From positions 1-64,000 of the forward strand of contig CAJIZA010000001.1 in assembly GCA_905181815.1 (NCBI GenBank): a stretch of DNA of 64,000 bases, in the 5' to 3' direction. The position numbers and the translations under genes were made by a program. Positions 1 through 8,562 of the stretch are shown here, piece after piece (position 1 is the first letter of the stretch; every line of letters starts with the position of its first letter). The DNA is from an uncultured Planktomarina sp. (GTDB lineage Bacteria > Pseudomonadota > Alphaproteobacteria > Rhodobacterales > Rhodobacteraceae). Under the pieces are notes generated by a model. The model saw only the letters and a list, made by a program, of their open reading frames with translations, did not search any database and was not told the DNA's origin.

Positions 1-152
1 AAGACTACCAACGCACTATTAGGTCTTTTCGCTATTAACCCAACAGCTTCACTAACTTTAGCATTAGCCAGAATTGTGGAGTCTTTTTCAGTATCCGTCA
101 TGACACTACCAACTTCGACATACTGTAATTTAGTTAATTCCAATAACTTCAT
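1..152 (-). CDS. N-terminal part of an unrecognised protein, cut by window edge
   Basis: An open frame on the minus strand starts with ATG at 152 and runs off the left edge, giving about 50 residues that begin MKLLELTKLQYVEVGSVM. A good ribosome-binding site (AAAGAGG, 5 bases before the ATG) supports the start. No family was recognised from the visible part. There is no membrane segment or signal peptide in it. It lies back to back with the IS-relic region that precedes the nucleoside deoxyribosyltransferase. Confidence 0.4.
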   Translation of the reverse strand, partial: MKLLELTKLQYVEVGSVMTDTEKDSTILANAKVSEAVGLIAKRPNSALVV

Positions 153-235
153 TTCAACCTCTTTAACAAGTTTGAGCAAGACCGCGCATCGATAAGATAA
201 AGGAGGGAATTAAAAAGTCCATCCAATGAGACTGG

Positions 236-350
236 TCTGTAATATCTGATTAAACTTGCTTGAGACGGGCAGGGCTAATTTGTAACCGTGCCGAATGACG
301 AAACACTCCCCATTTTGCTAAATGAAACTTGACCTGGGGTTCCTAGACCA
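236..350 (+). mobile_element. IS6-like left-end relic (L1)
   Basis: The segment contains CTGATTAAACTTGCTTGAG, then a GGGCAGGGC block and a GACGAAACACTCCCCATTT block. The same order is seen in the better preserved left ends at 7985, 36129 and 49182. The outermost tip is degraded here. Together with the right end at 1427-1556 it brackets the nucleoside deoxyribosyltransferase gene. The rest of 153-598 shows nothing else recognisable. Confidence 0.5.
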
Positions 351-598
351 TCTTGCTTTGGCCTGTGGACCAGGAACGAAGAGCTAGTGCACTGTGGGAC
401 AATAGAGCACACACCTATGTCCTGCTGATATCACTGACTAAATAGGTGGATGGACGACTGATGGTGTAGGGCAGGGGTATGGTTCAGCTTATCCGCTGAG
501 TGAACTGCAGGAATGCCTGGAGGAGGTCAAGTAAGCTAGCTTTTTTAAAACCTCCATCTATAAGTTAATACTTAACCTACCGAAGTGAGTTTAGACGC

Positions 599-1030
599 AT
601 GATCAAAAATATATATGTCGCAGGACCATTGTTTAATGCTCACGAGAGAAACTACCTCGAGCTTATAGCTTCTGAGTTAGAGGGTAACGGTTACAAATGC
701 TTTCTGCCCCACAGGGATCAATCTGGAATTGATGAATCTGAATTGGAAGGTACTAATTTGAGCCAAGACACAAAGGATAAAATCTTTAATGCCGATCTGA
801 CAGCATTGAAGAAAGCAGACCTAACAGTTGCGCTTGTAACGGGTCAGGACATCGACTCTGGTACGGCGGCTGAGATTGGTTTTACCTACGCTAACGATAG
901 ACCGATCATAGCAATTACAGCTTATGAAAGACGATTTAGGAATTTGTTTGTGGACGAAATGATTAGTAAAACTGTAAATGATGTCGATGAACTTCTTCCA
1001 GCTATTTCATCAATAAACCCACAGGACTGA
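599..1030 (+). CDS. Nucleoside 2-deoxyribosyltransferase family protein
   Basis: This 143-residue protein has the family's N-terminal IYVAGPLF motif (about residues 5-12), where the loop after strand 1 binds the nucleoside, and the C-terminal signature DSGTAAEIGFTYA, whose Glu is the expected catalytic nucleophile. Length is normal for the family. Such enzymes swap or hydrolyse the base of deoxynucleosides (nucleotide salvage or sanitation) and are common in phages and mobile elements. The gene stands alone between an IS6-like left end and a right end, and its base composition is AT-rich. Exact substrate cannot be told from sequence; related DUF4406-type or nucleoside hydrolase functions are possible. 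Confidence 0.8.
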   Translation: MIKNIYVAGPLFNAHERNYLELIASELEGNGYKCFLPHRDQSGIDESELEGTNLSQDTKDKIFNADLTALKKADLTVALVTGQDIDSGTAAEIGFTYANDRPIIAITAYERRFRNLFVDEMISKTVNDVDELLPAISSINPQD

Positions 1031-1149
1031 ACCTGAAGACTACAAAACATCTATCCTTAATAACGCTTAAGAGTATCACTCAGCAATTTGGTCAGTACTC
1101 ACGTGCGGCATTACAAGCGCCGGGCCATAAGAACTGATTGCTGGTGGAT

Positions 1150-1426
1150 GTAATGGGAGATGAACACCCTGTCTACCCGCCACATAAGCCAATTAAGTAT
1201 TTGATTTAAATTATTTTATTATAAGATAAAATCTCTTCCCATAACGGTACCTACAACAATACATCAGATCAAAATAGAGTTAATTAGGGGTTATTGTACC
1301 CAATCGCCACAGTTGAGCCGCAGGACATAGGACCGGGGGGCCCAATCATAGGTCACTGCGTCTCGGACCTTGGGCCTTTAGTATTAGCCTTGTAAATTCA
1401 TTGGAGGGTTGTTTTGTTGGGGAAAC
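1150..1426 (+). repeat. Long intergenic block repeated at about 51.85 kb
   Basis: This non-coding block aligns by eye with 51850-52125 in the same orientation. Shared landmarks are an AT-rich run, GGGGTTATTGTACCCAAT (GGGGTTACTGTACCCAAT in the other copy), a G/C run, and CCTTTAGTATTAGCCTTGTAA. Both copies lead straight into an IS6-like right end. It may be the decayed interior of the transposase gene or a separate module; the reading frame is too damaged to decide. Confidence 0.5.
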
Positions 1427-1556
1427 CATGTCTACTCCCGCACCAATTTCAAGCTGAACAGTGCCACTGCTCTTGCAGAATAACGTCAATTAGTGAGCGC
1501 ATAGGTTCAGGCTGCACCAGCAATCTGATGCGAGTTCTCATTCGTCTGACAGCACC
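1427..1556 (+). mobile_element. IS6-like right-end relic (R1)
   Basis: Translated on the plus strand it reads HVYSRTNFKLNSATALAE, a stop, then RQLVSA and a stop. This matches the C-terminus seen in the other right ends (consensus NFKLNRAAALAEWRQLLSA). It is followed by the conserved tail ending TCTGACAGCACC, the mirror of the left-end tip. The tip touches the stop codon of the binding-protein gene at 1557. Confidence 0.6.
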
Positions 1557-2603
1557 CTAGCGCTGCAAAATTGCGTTTTGCCATTCGGTTAGGAAACGAC
1601 GTTTTTTCAAACCATCAAGATACACCAATAGCCCGGGGCCCATTCGGATTGGCCTTAAAGAGGTATCCGATGCCGCGGGATTGCGATTGATTGCAGGAAA
1701 TGGATAGGCAACTGAAGTCTCCTCGGCAGACCAGGCCGATACAATCAGATGATCTACAAATTTTGCTGCTACTTTCGGATTTTGCGACGTCGTCGGAATC
1801 AAAGCCGTGCGCATCATGACTGTGGTAAAGTCACGTGGAGCAATAATCTGGATCTTGTCTTTGGCATCTTCCCGTGCCATCGCATAGCTGCCCAAGACAT
1901 TATACGCCATGGCAATCTTTCCGCGACTGACGTCATCAATCATTGCCCCAGAGCAGCAATAGAGTTGTACGTCTAGATTGCCCAATACTTCCGCCAAGCG
2001 CCAAAAAACCTCAGATGTTCGCGCATCTTGCGTGGCAAATAAATACCCAAGTCCACTGTTGCGCAGATCATAGGTTCCGACTCGACCTCGAAAAACATCA
2101 GGATGATCTCGTAGAATTGAAATAAGATCTTGCCGAGTTTTTGGGATACCAAAATTGGCAAATGCTTCGCGCGAAATGACGATCGTTGCTGGCTCTTGGG
2201 TAAAGGCAAAAACGTAGTCATGCCATTTTCCCCAATCTGGCAATAAGGCTGTTGCCAAGGAGTTATGCGCCAGCGCCAATCCATCATTAGCCAATTTGAT
2301 TTGCAGATCCATAGCGCTGGAAACTGCGATGTCGTAGGGCGCCTGCTCGTCCTGCAAAGCGCGCATCAACTCTGTTGAGCTGACCACATCGTAATTCACC
2401 GTCACCTCGGGGTTTTGTCGTTGAAAGCTTAGGATCATTGGCGTGAACAAATCAATATCCGCGGTTGAGAGGATGCGCAGGACCTCCGGCTTACTCGCGC
2501 GGCTTACAAAATTTTGCTGATGCTCAATGTCGAAGCTATGGCCTGGCGTGGCGAGACTGACTGACAAGAGAGTTAAGAGAGCAGAAAAGATATTGAAACG
2601 CAT
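1557..2603 (-). CDS. Periplasmic ABC-type substrate-binding protein linked to TctDE
   Basis: The 348-residue product begins with a signal peptide (MRFNIFSALLTLLSVSLATPGHS) and then has a type-2 periplasmic binding fold of the Fe3+/spermidine class: VLRILSTADIDLFTPMI, the VNYDVVSSTELM region and the LYCCSGAMIDDV hinge region. It starts inside the 3' end of the sensor kinase gene (31-base overlap) behind a GGAG site, so it is translated with the two-component system. No permease or ATPase gene lies nearby, so a role as periplasmic co-sensor for the kinase is likely (inference). The stop codon directly abuts an IS6-like tip, so the last residues may have been altered. Confidence 0.75.
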   Translation of the reverse strand: MRFNIFSALLTLLSVSLATPGHSFDIEHQQNFVSRASKPEVLRILSTADIDLFTPMILSFQRQNPEVTVNYDVVSSTELMRALQDEQAPYDIAVSSAMDLQIKLANDGLALAHNSLATALLPDWGKWHDYVFAFTQEPATIVISREAFANFGIPKTRQDLISILRDHPDVFRGRVGTYDLRNSGLGYLFATQDARTSEVFWRLAEVLGNLDVQLYCCSGAMIDDVSRGKIAMAYNVLGSYAMAREDAKDKIQIIAPRDFTTVMMRTALIPTTSQNPKVAAKFVDHLIVSAWSAEETSVAYPFPAINRNPAASDTSLRPIRMGPGLLVYLDGLKKRRFLTEWQNAILQR

Positions 2604-3958
2604 GCGCCAACTCCATCAGGGTTATTTTCAAATGAAAGTGTGCCGCCATGCGCTCGCACCACTTCCTCGACGATGGTCAGCCCAAGACCAGACCCTACAG
2701 TGTCGGCAACATTGTCGCCGCGCACAAACCTCTCGGTTAAAAGTGTCGCATCGCTATCAGGTAACCCCCGGCCCTGATCTTGGAAGGTCAAAATTACCCA
2801 GGGGCCTTTCCGCCCCAATTGAACCTCGACCTGGCTGTCGGGTGGCGAGTATTTTATGGCGTTATCGAGCAAATTTTGGACCGCATTTTGAATCAATATG
2901 ACATCGCCCTGTATCGGTGAAGGCGCCGTATTTTCAAAAATTACAGTGATATCTTTTAGATTAGCAACCGCTTGCACCCGCGCCACACTTTCGCGGACGA
3001 GCCCAGTCAAATCAATTTGGTGACGCTCCAAGTGATCGGTGCGCAATGTCACCATTGCGTGATCTAACAGCTGCCTGGCCGCACGAGAGCTGTCGTCTAT
3101 CGCACGGATTATTTCTCGAAGAGCCTGCCGGTTTTCATCCTTATCAACCCGTCGTAGGGTAATCTCTGCTTGGGCGCGCACAGTGGCTAAAGGTGTACGA
3201 ACGCGATGCGCAGCCTCCGTGATGAAATCCTCTGAGCGTTTCAAAGAGGTCCCCAATCGCTCGATAAATTGGTTCAATGACTGCACCAAAGGCGCCATCT
3301 CTTCAGGCACCCGCGCAATCACAGGGCGTAAATCCTGCGGACCGCGACGGGCCACAGAGGCGGCAAGTCGCGTCAATGGCTCCACCGTCGATTGTGCTGC
3401 GAAAAGGGCAATAATGGCCGACAGAACAAAAAAACCACTGCCAAACAAAATGACTTTGTGGGAAATTTCAGATAGAGTTTCCTGCATTCCATTTCGGCTT
3501 TGTGCAATAATAACAAGCACGTCAATTGGTTGCTCGCCAAGTGCTAATTTTCGAGTTGCAGCCACGGAGCGGATATCGAAGCCACGATAGGGGCCTGTCA
3601 CAAAAAAGGGTTCATTGCTGTTGGCTGAAAGGCTGTGCCTCGGCAAGTCCGCATAGCCAGTCAGAAATTCATCATTGAGATCAATTCTATAAAAAACTCT
3701 GTCATCCGCGAGGTTGCTCAACATGGAAAAGGCCGAATAGGGAATATCAACTGCGATTTGCCCCTCTTGAATCGAGGCTGAATCCAATATCGAGGTTAGT
3801 GAGGCGGCCAAAATATTGTCCTGAGATTGCTCTGCCAACTGCTGAGCAAAGCTGCGCACAATGAGCACAAGACAGATCGTCAGGATTGTAGCTCCACAGA
3901 GCAGTTGAATCGTGAGCCTCCTGCGAATGGAGCTCTTTGATTTGACAAAACCGCTCAT
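2573..3958 (-). CDS. tctE: TctE-like sensor histidine kinase
   Basis: This 461-residue membrane kinase has a first transmembrane segment at about residues 15-36, a periplasmic domain to about 168, a second transmembrane segment at 169-188, then a HAMP-like linker. The H box EAAHRVRTPLATVRAQ puts the phospho-accepting His near 251. The N box is LLDNAIKYSP and the G box GSGLGLTIVEEVVRAHGG. It overlaps the response regulator by 4 bases (ATGA) and the downstream binding protein by 31, giving the operon tctD-tctE-SBP. It faces the tctCBA transporter, which it presumably induces in response to a tri- or dicarboxylate. The symbol rests on context and domain layout; the ligand is unknown. Confidence 0.85.
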   Translation of the reverse strand: MSGFVKSKSSIRRRLTIQLLCGATILTICLVLIVRSFAQQLAEQSQDNILAASLTSILDSASIQEGQIAVDIPYSAFSMLSNLADDRVFYRIDLNDEFLTGYADLPRHSLSANSNEPFFVTGPYRGFDIRSVAATRKLALGEQPIDVLVIIAQSRNGMQETLSEISHKVILFGSGFFVLSAIIALFAAQSTVEPLTRLAASVARRGPQDLRPVIARVPEEMAPLVQSLNQFIERLGTSLKRSEDFITEAAHRVRTPLATVRAQAEITLRRVDKDENRQALREIIRAIDDSSRAARQLLDHAMVTLRTDHLERHQIDLTGLVRESVARVQAVANLKDITVIFENTAPSPIQGDVILIQNAVQNLLDNAIKYSPPDSQVEVQLGRKGPWVILTFQDQGRGLPDSDATLLTERFVRGDNVADTVGSGLGLTIVEEVVRAHGGTLSFENNPDGVGACVSISFLLS

Positions 3959-4620
3959 GTTTGGCTCAATCGATAACCAACGCCTCGTACCGTGACGATG
4001 CCGATGCCACTGCCTTCGAGATGTTTGCGCACCCTCGCTACATAGACTTCGATCGCATTTTCCGAGACATCTTCTTCATAGGAAAACAACCGATCCACCA
4101 GCTTCGCTTTTGAGTAAATTTGATCTGGTGTGTTGAAAAAGGTTTCCAACAGGCGAAGTTCTTTGTTGCGCAAATGCGTCGTGACACCGTTGTGCATAAG
4201 TGTGCCAGCCAGCCCATCAAATTCGACGCCGCCAAAATGTTTTCGATTGGTTGCTGCGCCCCCCTGTCGGCGCAGCACTGCGCGGCACCTGGCGTCCAAT
4301 TCCGAAAAATCGAACGGTTTGGTCATATAATCATCCGCCCCTAAATCCAGAACACCAACCCGGTCAGAAACTTCTGAGCGGGCAGTTAAGACAATCACAG
4401 GACTTTTGCCTGCGCGCGCGCGATAGCGGTTCAAAAAATCCCGACCATCCCCATCAGGCAGCATAATATCTAGCAAAATCATTTCGTAAGATGTGGTTGC
4501 CAAGAAATCATCCGCAACAGCTAAACACTCTGCATGGTCTGCGACATGCCCATCAGACTGCAAATGATCGCAAATGGCCTTGGCCAATTGTACGTTATCC
4601 TCGATCAATAAAAAGCGCAT
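3955..4620 (-). CDS. tctD: TctD-like OmpR/PhoB-family response regulator
   Basis: The 221-residue protein has a receiver domain (acidic pair ED at 7-8, phospho-acceptor Asp51 in MILLDIMLPDGDG, conserved Lys in DDYMTKPFDFSEL) followed by a winged-helix DNA-binding domain ending ARVRKHLEGSGIGIVTVRGVGYRL. It is the first gene of a minus-strand operon with the sensor kinase and a periplasmic binding protein, and is divergent from tctC. Tandem 11-base repeats in the gap between them are the likely binding site. It should activate tctCBA transcription when phosphorylated. Confidence 0.9.
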   Translation of the reverse strand: MRFLLIEDNVQLAKAICDHLQSDGHVADHAECLAVADDFLATTSYEMILLDIMLPDGDGRDFLNRYRARAGKSPVIVLTARSEVSDRVGVLDLGADDYMTKPFDFSELDARCRAVLRRQGGAATNRKHFGGVEFDGLAGTLMHNGVTTHLRNKELRLLETFFNTPDQIYSKAKLVDRLFSYEEDVSENAIEVYVARVRKHLEGSGIGIVTVRGVGYRLSQT

Positions 4621-4649
4621 CGGATGACCTTTTTTTGGTGCAGAGTTTT

Positions 4650-4671
4650 GTGTCAGGTTAGTGTCAGGTTT
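4650..4671 (+). promoter_or_regulatory. Tandem 11-bp direct repeat, probable TctD operator
   Basis: Two copies of GTGTCAGGTTW lie head to tail (GTGTCAGGTTA then GTGTCAGGTTT). OmpR/PhoB-family regulators typically bind direct repeats spaced by one helical turn, and this site lies between divergent tctD and tctC, 58 bases before the tctC start. Binding by TctD is inferred. Confidence 0.55.
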
Positions 4672-4728
4672 CTGAACTAACTCCAGTCATGGGCGCGAAA
4701 ACGCGCAAATGTCAAATGGGAGGAATAA

Positions 4729-5718
4729 ATGACAAATTTGAAATTGGGCCGAAGAGCCCTTGTGAGTGCAGCTATTGCCGCAATGGCACTCGGTGCTCCA
4801 GCTGCCTTTGCAGGTGGCCATCAGATTGTTGACAGTATCCACTTCATTATTCCCGGAGGAGCCGGCGGTGGTTGGGATGGTACGGCACGCGGGACGGGCG
4901 AAGCACTTACTAGTGCCGGCCTTGTTGGTTCAGCATCATACGAAAACATGTCTGGCGGCGGAGGCGGTAAGGCGATCGCTTATATGATCGAAAACGCTGA
5001 CAGCAACCACGGCACCTTGATGGTTAATTCAACACCTATCGTTATACGTTCGCTTACTGGTGTCTTTCCTCAGAGCTTCCGTGATCTTACCCTAGTCGCT
5101 GGTACGATTGGTGACTATGCAGCAATGGTTGTCAGCAAAGATAGTCCAATTAATTCAATGGCTGATTTAGTAGCAGCTTATGACGCTGATCCTTCTTCCA
5201 CAGCAATTGGTGGCGGCTCCGTTCCTGGCGGTATGGATCACCTGGTGGCTGCAATGACAATGGAAGCGGCAGGCAAAGACGCACTGGATGTGAAATACAT
5301 TCCATATGATGCTGGTGGTAAGGCGATGGCTGCTTTATTGTCTGGTGAAATTTCCGCGCTGTCTACTGGCTTTTCTGAAGCCGTAGATTTGGCAAATGCT
5401 GGCGAAGTCAAAATAATTGGTGTCACATCATCTGAACGCGTTAGCGCTGCTCCAGATGCTAAGACAATGATAGAACAAGGCATTGACACAACATTTGTAA
5501 ACTGGAGGGGATTCTTTGGCGCTCCTGGACTACCAGCTGACAAACTCGCTCAATATCAGGCAGCTTTGGAAAAAATGTATGATACACCAGAATGGGAGGC
5601 AGTCCGCGCTCGTAACGGTTGGGTTAACATCCACAACAGCGGTGACGACTTCAGAACATTTTTGGAAGCCCAAGAAAAAGTTATAGGCGACTTGATGAAG
5701 AAGCTTGGTTTTCTCTAA
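4729..5718 (+). CDS. tctC: Tripartite tricarboxylate transporter substrate-binding protein
   Basis: The 329-residue product starts with a signal peptide (cleavage near AAFAGG, about residue 28) and continues with the Bug/TctC fold: FIIPGGAGGGWDGTARGTG near the N-terminus, the GTIGDYAAMVVSKDSPI strand and the WRGFFGAPGLP motif typical of the family. It captures carboxylates in the periplasm and hands them to TctAB. A GGAGG site sits 7 bases before the ATG. A stable hairpin separates it from tctBA, which would allow more binding protein than permease to be made. The substrate is probably citrate or another di/tricarboxylate but cannot be fixed by sequence. Confidence 0.9.
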   Translation: MTNLKLGRRALVSAAIAAMALGAPAAFAGGHQIVDSIHFIIPGGAGGGWDGTARGTGEALTSAGLVGSASYENMSGGGGGKAIAYMIENADSNHGTLMVNSTPIVIRSLTGVFPQSFRDLTLVAGTIGDYAAMVVSKDSPINSMADLVAAYDADPSSTAIGGGSVPGGMDHLVAAMTMEAAGKDALDVKYIPYDAGGKAMAALLSGEISALSTGFSEAVDLANAGEVKIIGVTSSERVSAAPDAKTMIEQGIDTTFVNWRGFFGAPGLPADKLAQYQAALEKMYDTPEWEAVRARNGWVNIHNSGDDFRTFLEAQEKVIGDLMKKLGFL

Positions 5719-5734
5719 ATTAAATCATTAAAAA

Positions 5735-5767
5735 GATGGGGCAGCACATTTAATACGCTGCCCCATC
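5735..5767 (+). terminator. Intercistronic hairpin between tctC and tctB
   Basis: GATGGGGCAGC and GCTGCCCCATC form a perfect 11-bp stem with an 11-base loop. Only a weak T run follows, so it is likely a partial terminator or mRNA-stabilising hairpin that raises TctC over TctBA. Confidence 0.65.
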
Positions 5768-5792
5768 TGCACCATTTTTAAAAGGATATGGA

Positions 5793-6275
5793 ATGGCTCT
5801 TGAGCGTTGGATTTCACTCATATTCTTAGGGATTATCCTTACTTATGGATATACTGCATGGTTCGCTATGGATTCCAATATGGCACCATTCATGAAACGA
5901 AATCCAATTTGGCCAAGTACATTTCCTAAATTACTATCGCTTTTAGGTATTATTGTTTCCCTGTTTATTCTTCTTGGTTTTGAAAAAGATGATCAGCGAC
6001 GAGCAGAAATCGATTACCGTCGTTTAGGAGACTATAAAATTGGGCAAGCCGTTGGCCTTTTGGCTATGATGATAGTATACGCACTGACATTAAGGTCGCT
6101 GGGATTTTTGATTTCAACAGCAAGTTTTTTGATACTCAGCGCATTTATCCTTGGGGAACGCAAATGGCTTGTTTTGGTACCCGTTGGTGTGGTTGCCTCA
6201 TTTTGCGTGTGGTACCTCGTGTCGGAGGTTCTGAATATTTACATGCGGCCGTGGCCCCATACTTTGCTGTTCTGA
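5793..6275 (+). CDS. tctB: Tripartite tricarboxylate transporter small membrane subunit
   Basis: This 160-residue protein is highly hydrophobic, with four predicted membrane segments (about 8-26, 42-58, 87-105 and a long stretch 110-150). This is the usual size and layout of TctB, the small integral subunit that pairs with TctA in the inner membrane. It lies between tctC and tctA and starts behind AAAGGA. Sequence conservation in TctB is low, so the call rests on position, length and topology. Confidence 0.85.
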   Translation: MALERWISLIFLGIILTYGYTAWFAMDSNMAPFMKRNPIWPSTFPKLLSLLGIIVSLFILLGFEKDDQRRAEIDYRRLGDYKIGQAVGLLAMMIVYALTLRSLGFLISTASFLILSAFILGERKWLVLVPVGVVASFCVWYLVSEVLNIYMRPWPHTLLF

Positions 6276-6285
6276 GGGCTATAAG

Positions 6286-7782
6286 ATGCTTGAAGGTTTA
6301 ATCATTGGGTTCCAAACTGCACTTTCACTAAAGATGCTCATTGTAGTCATCGGAGGCTGCTTAATAGGAACCTTCATCGGTATGCTGCCAGGCCTGGGCC
6401 CGATGTCAATAATTGCGATCATGATACCAGTTGCAATATCTATGGGTGACCCCGCAGCAGCTCTAATTTTGTTAGCCGGAGTATATTATGGAGCCATCTT
6501 TGGTGGATCTACTTCTTCGATACTACTAAACGCACCAGGCGTTGCCGGAACTGTAGCCACAAGTTTTGATGGTTTCCCAATGACCCAACAAGGAAAGGCC
6601 GGTAAAGCACTTACAATAGCTGCAATTGCTAGTTTTTGTGGAGGAACCATTGGAGCCATCTTGTTGATGGTCTTTGCTCCAATGTTGTCTTCTGTAGCTT
6701 TATTATTTCACTCGGCTGAATATTTTGCCTTAATGGTTGTTGGCCTTTCAGCCATCGCAGCATTTGCAGGCAAGGGGCAAGTGGCCAAAGCAGTTCTCAT
6801 GACGGTAGTTGGTTTAATAATGGCAACCGTCGGAGAAGGCGCTCTGTTCAATTTCCCCCGGTTCACAATGGGGTTAATGGACTTACAATCAGGTTTTGGC
6901 TTCATCACACTTGCAATGGCGATGTTTGCTCTACCAGAAGCCTTATTTCTTGTTCTGCATCCCAAACAAATTTCAAATTCTGAGCAAGGCGATATAAAAA
7001 ATTTGAAAATTACCCGCGCAGAAGCATGGGCAATAGCACCAGTAATTGGCAGGCAATCGATTCAAGGGTTTTTTATTGGCGTCTTGCCCGGAGCAGGAGC
7101 TACAATCGCTAGTTTTCTAGGATATGCAGTAGAACGCAATATCGCTCCAAAAAATGAACAAGGCCAATTCGGAAAAGGCTCAATCAAAGGTCTTGCAGCG
7201 CCTGAGACCGCTAATAATGCAGCATGCACAGGCTCCTTTGTTCCATTGCTGACATTGGGAATTCCAGGGTCTGGGACGACTGCGATTTTATTAGGCGCTT
7301 TAATTGCACTTAATGTAAGCCCTGGTCCAAGAATGATGGTGGACGAACCGCAGATTTTTTGGGCTGTAATCATTTCGATGTATATTGGTAATCTAGTCTT
7401 ACTCGTCCTCAATCTACCACTCATACCATACATTGCTAAAGTACTTTCAGTCCCACGAAATTACCTTATCCCATTTATTATGTTTTTTACGCTTATGGGA
7501 GCCTACATCGGGCAAAACAATGCAACTGAGCTTCTTCTTTTGGTTGGATTTGGCATATTTGCTACCGCTTTAAAGTTTGCAAATTATCCACTAGCGCCAC
7601 TCCTGATCGGGTTCATTCTTGGTGGAATGTTAGAAGACAATTTTTCTCGCTCTATGCAACTTTATGACGGGATCTCGTTTATTTGGGAGCGGCCAATGAC
7701 GTTAATGCTTCTGATTATTGCAGCAATTTTAATTATCCTGCCGAGCTGGCGTTCAAATTTTGGACGCAAAAGCCATTCATAA
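6286..7782 (+). CDS. tctA: Tripartite tricarboxylate transporter large permease
   Basis: The 498-residue protein has about 11-12 membrane segments and the two duplicated TctA signatures: GMLPGLGPMSIIAIMIPVA with GGSTSSILLNAPG in the first half, and GVLPGAGATIASFLGY with LGIPGSGTTAILLGAL in the second. It forms the transport channel driven by an ion gradient, fed by TctC. It begins 10 bases after tctB and ends the operon; no strong terminator follows. Confidence 0.95.
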   Translation: MLEGLIIGFQTALSLKMLIVVIGGCLIGTFIGMLPGLGPMSIIAIMIPVAISMGDPAAALILLAGVYYGAIFGGSTSSILLNAPGVAGTVATSFDGFPMTQQGKAGKALTIAAIASFCGGTIGAILLMVFAPMLSSVALLFHSAEYFALMVVGLSAIAAFAGKGQVAKAVLMTVVGLIMATVGEGALFNFPRFTMGLMDLQSGFGFITLAMAMFALPEALFLVLHPKQISNSEQGDIKNLKITRAEAWAIAPVIGRQSIQGFFIGVLPGAGATIASFLGYAVERNIAPKNEQGQFGKGSIKGLAAPETANNAACTGSFVPLLTLGIPGSGTTAILLGALIALNVSPGPRMMVDEPQIFWAVIISMYIGNLVLLVLNLPLIPYIAKVLSVPRNYLIPFIMFFTLMGAYIGQNNATELLLLVGFGIFATALKFANYPLAPLLIGFILGGMLEDNFSRSMQLYDGISFIWERPMTLMLLIIAAILIILPSWRSNFGRKSHS

Positions 7783-7984
7783 ACTGTCAACTGGTCCTAA
7801 AATGCCAAGTCTGTAAATATAAAGTGAGGCTAATACACATAGGCCCCACCTTTGATTTTAGGATACAAAGCTTCTAAATCTTGCTTAATCTATTGCTATG
7901 ATAAATTATTAAGCAAGCGGTGTTGCTCCTGTTTCCATGCAAATTATTTTTCCGCCTTTCAGCATGCAAACAAGCATCACGGCG

Positions 7985-8141
7985 AGACTGTCAGATTAAA
8001 CTTGGTTGAAGTGGGCAGAGTGTATTTGTAGAGTCCGTGAGTGACAAAACACACTCCATTCCGCTATATCAAAAAGCAAGCCCAAAGATTATTCGGCTTG
8101 CTGTCATGCTATATGTTCTGTTTCCGCTTTTTATCGCCTAA
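7985..8141 (+). mobile_element. IS6-like left-end relic with transposase N-terminus (L2)
   Basis: It starts GACTGTCAGATTAAACTTGG, continues with GTGGGCAG and GTGACAAAACACACTCCATT, and then encodes YQKASPKIIRLAVMLYVLF before a stop. This resembles the start of IS6-family transposases of roseobacters (pattern FRYFKTSPEIIRLAVMMYVRF). The gene is broken after about 26 codons. The rest of 7783-8326 holds nothing else recognisable. Confidence 0.65.
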
Positions 8142-8326
8142 ATTGTTAGCAAAATATACAAAACTGACTTTCTGACGTGCAGTTACCTTTAGTTTATCTT
8201 TGTTGACGCTACGGCAGTAAGAGAAATTATTGTGTCATGATGAGACTTGAAGTTCAGTTGCAGCACTCCAAAAGTTTGGAGCGAGTCCTTCGTAAAGTTT
8301 TCCCGACGTAGCCGAAGGACGAAACT

Positions 8327-8362
8327 AGCCAGCTTTCTCAAATTGAGAAGCTGGCTTTTTTT
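8327..8362 (+). terminator. Rho-independent terminator hairpin
   Basis: AGCCAGCTTTCTC pairs with GAGAAGCTGGCT (one bulged T) and is followed by seven T residues. No intact gene lies directly upstream on the plus strand, so it may have ended a gene or small RNA lost in the IS-relic region. A second inverted pair, GTCCTTCG and CGAAGGAC, lies just before it. Confidence 0.6.
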
Positions 8363-8400
8363 GCTTACTTGAAGTGGACCATTCAAGTGGGGCTGCTCAG

Positions 8401-8562
8401 CTATATTCGCCATACAAGCTCAGCTTGCATCTCGAAGGCCAATATTTGGATCAGCAATGTGCGGCTGATATGATTTGGTGGCGGCCTTTCTCTTAAAGTC
8501 CGCCATTTTTCCAAAAGTTCATCTCGTTCTGCTACGCCTGGTGCAGCTATACCAACTCCCAT
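8401..8562 (-). pseudogene. Truncated DUF2924-type protein
   Basis: A 53-codon frame starts with ATG at 8562 behind a strong AAGGAG site and encodes ELLEKWRTLRERPPPNHISR then TLLIQILAFEMQA. This is the conserved N-terminal signature of DUF2924 proteins, which are normally about 150-190 residues and sit beside phage-type recombinase genes. The frame stops right after the signature, so the gene is a 3'-truncated remnant of a mobile element. It lies among IS6-like relics. Confidence 0.5.
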
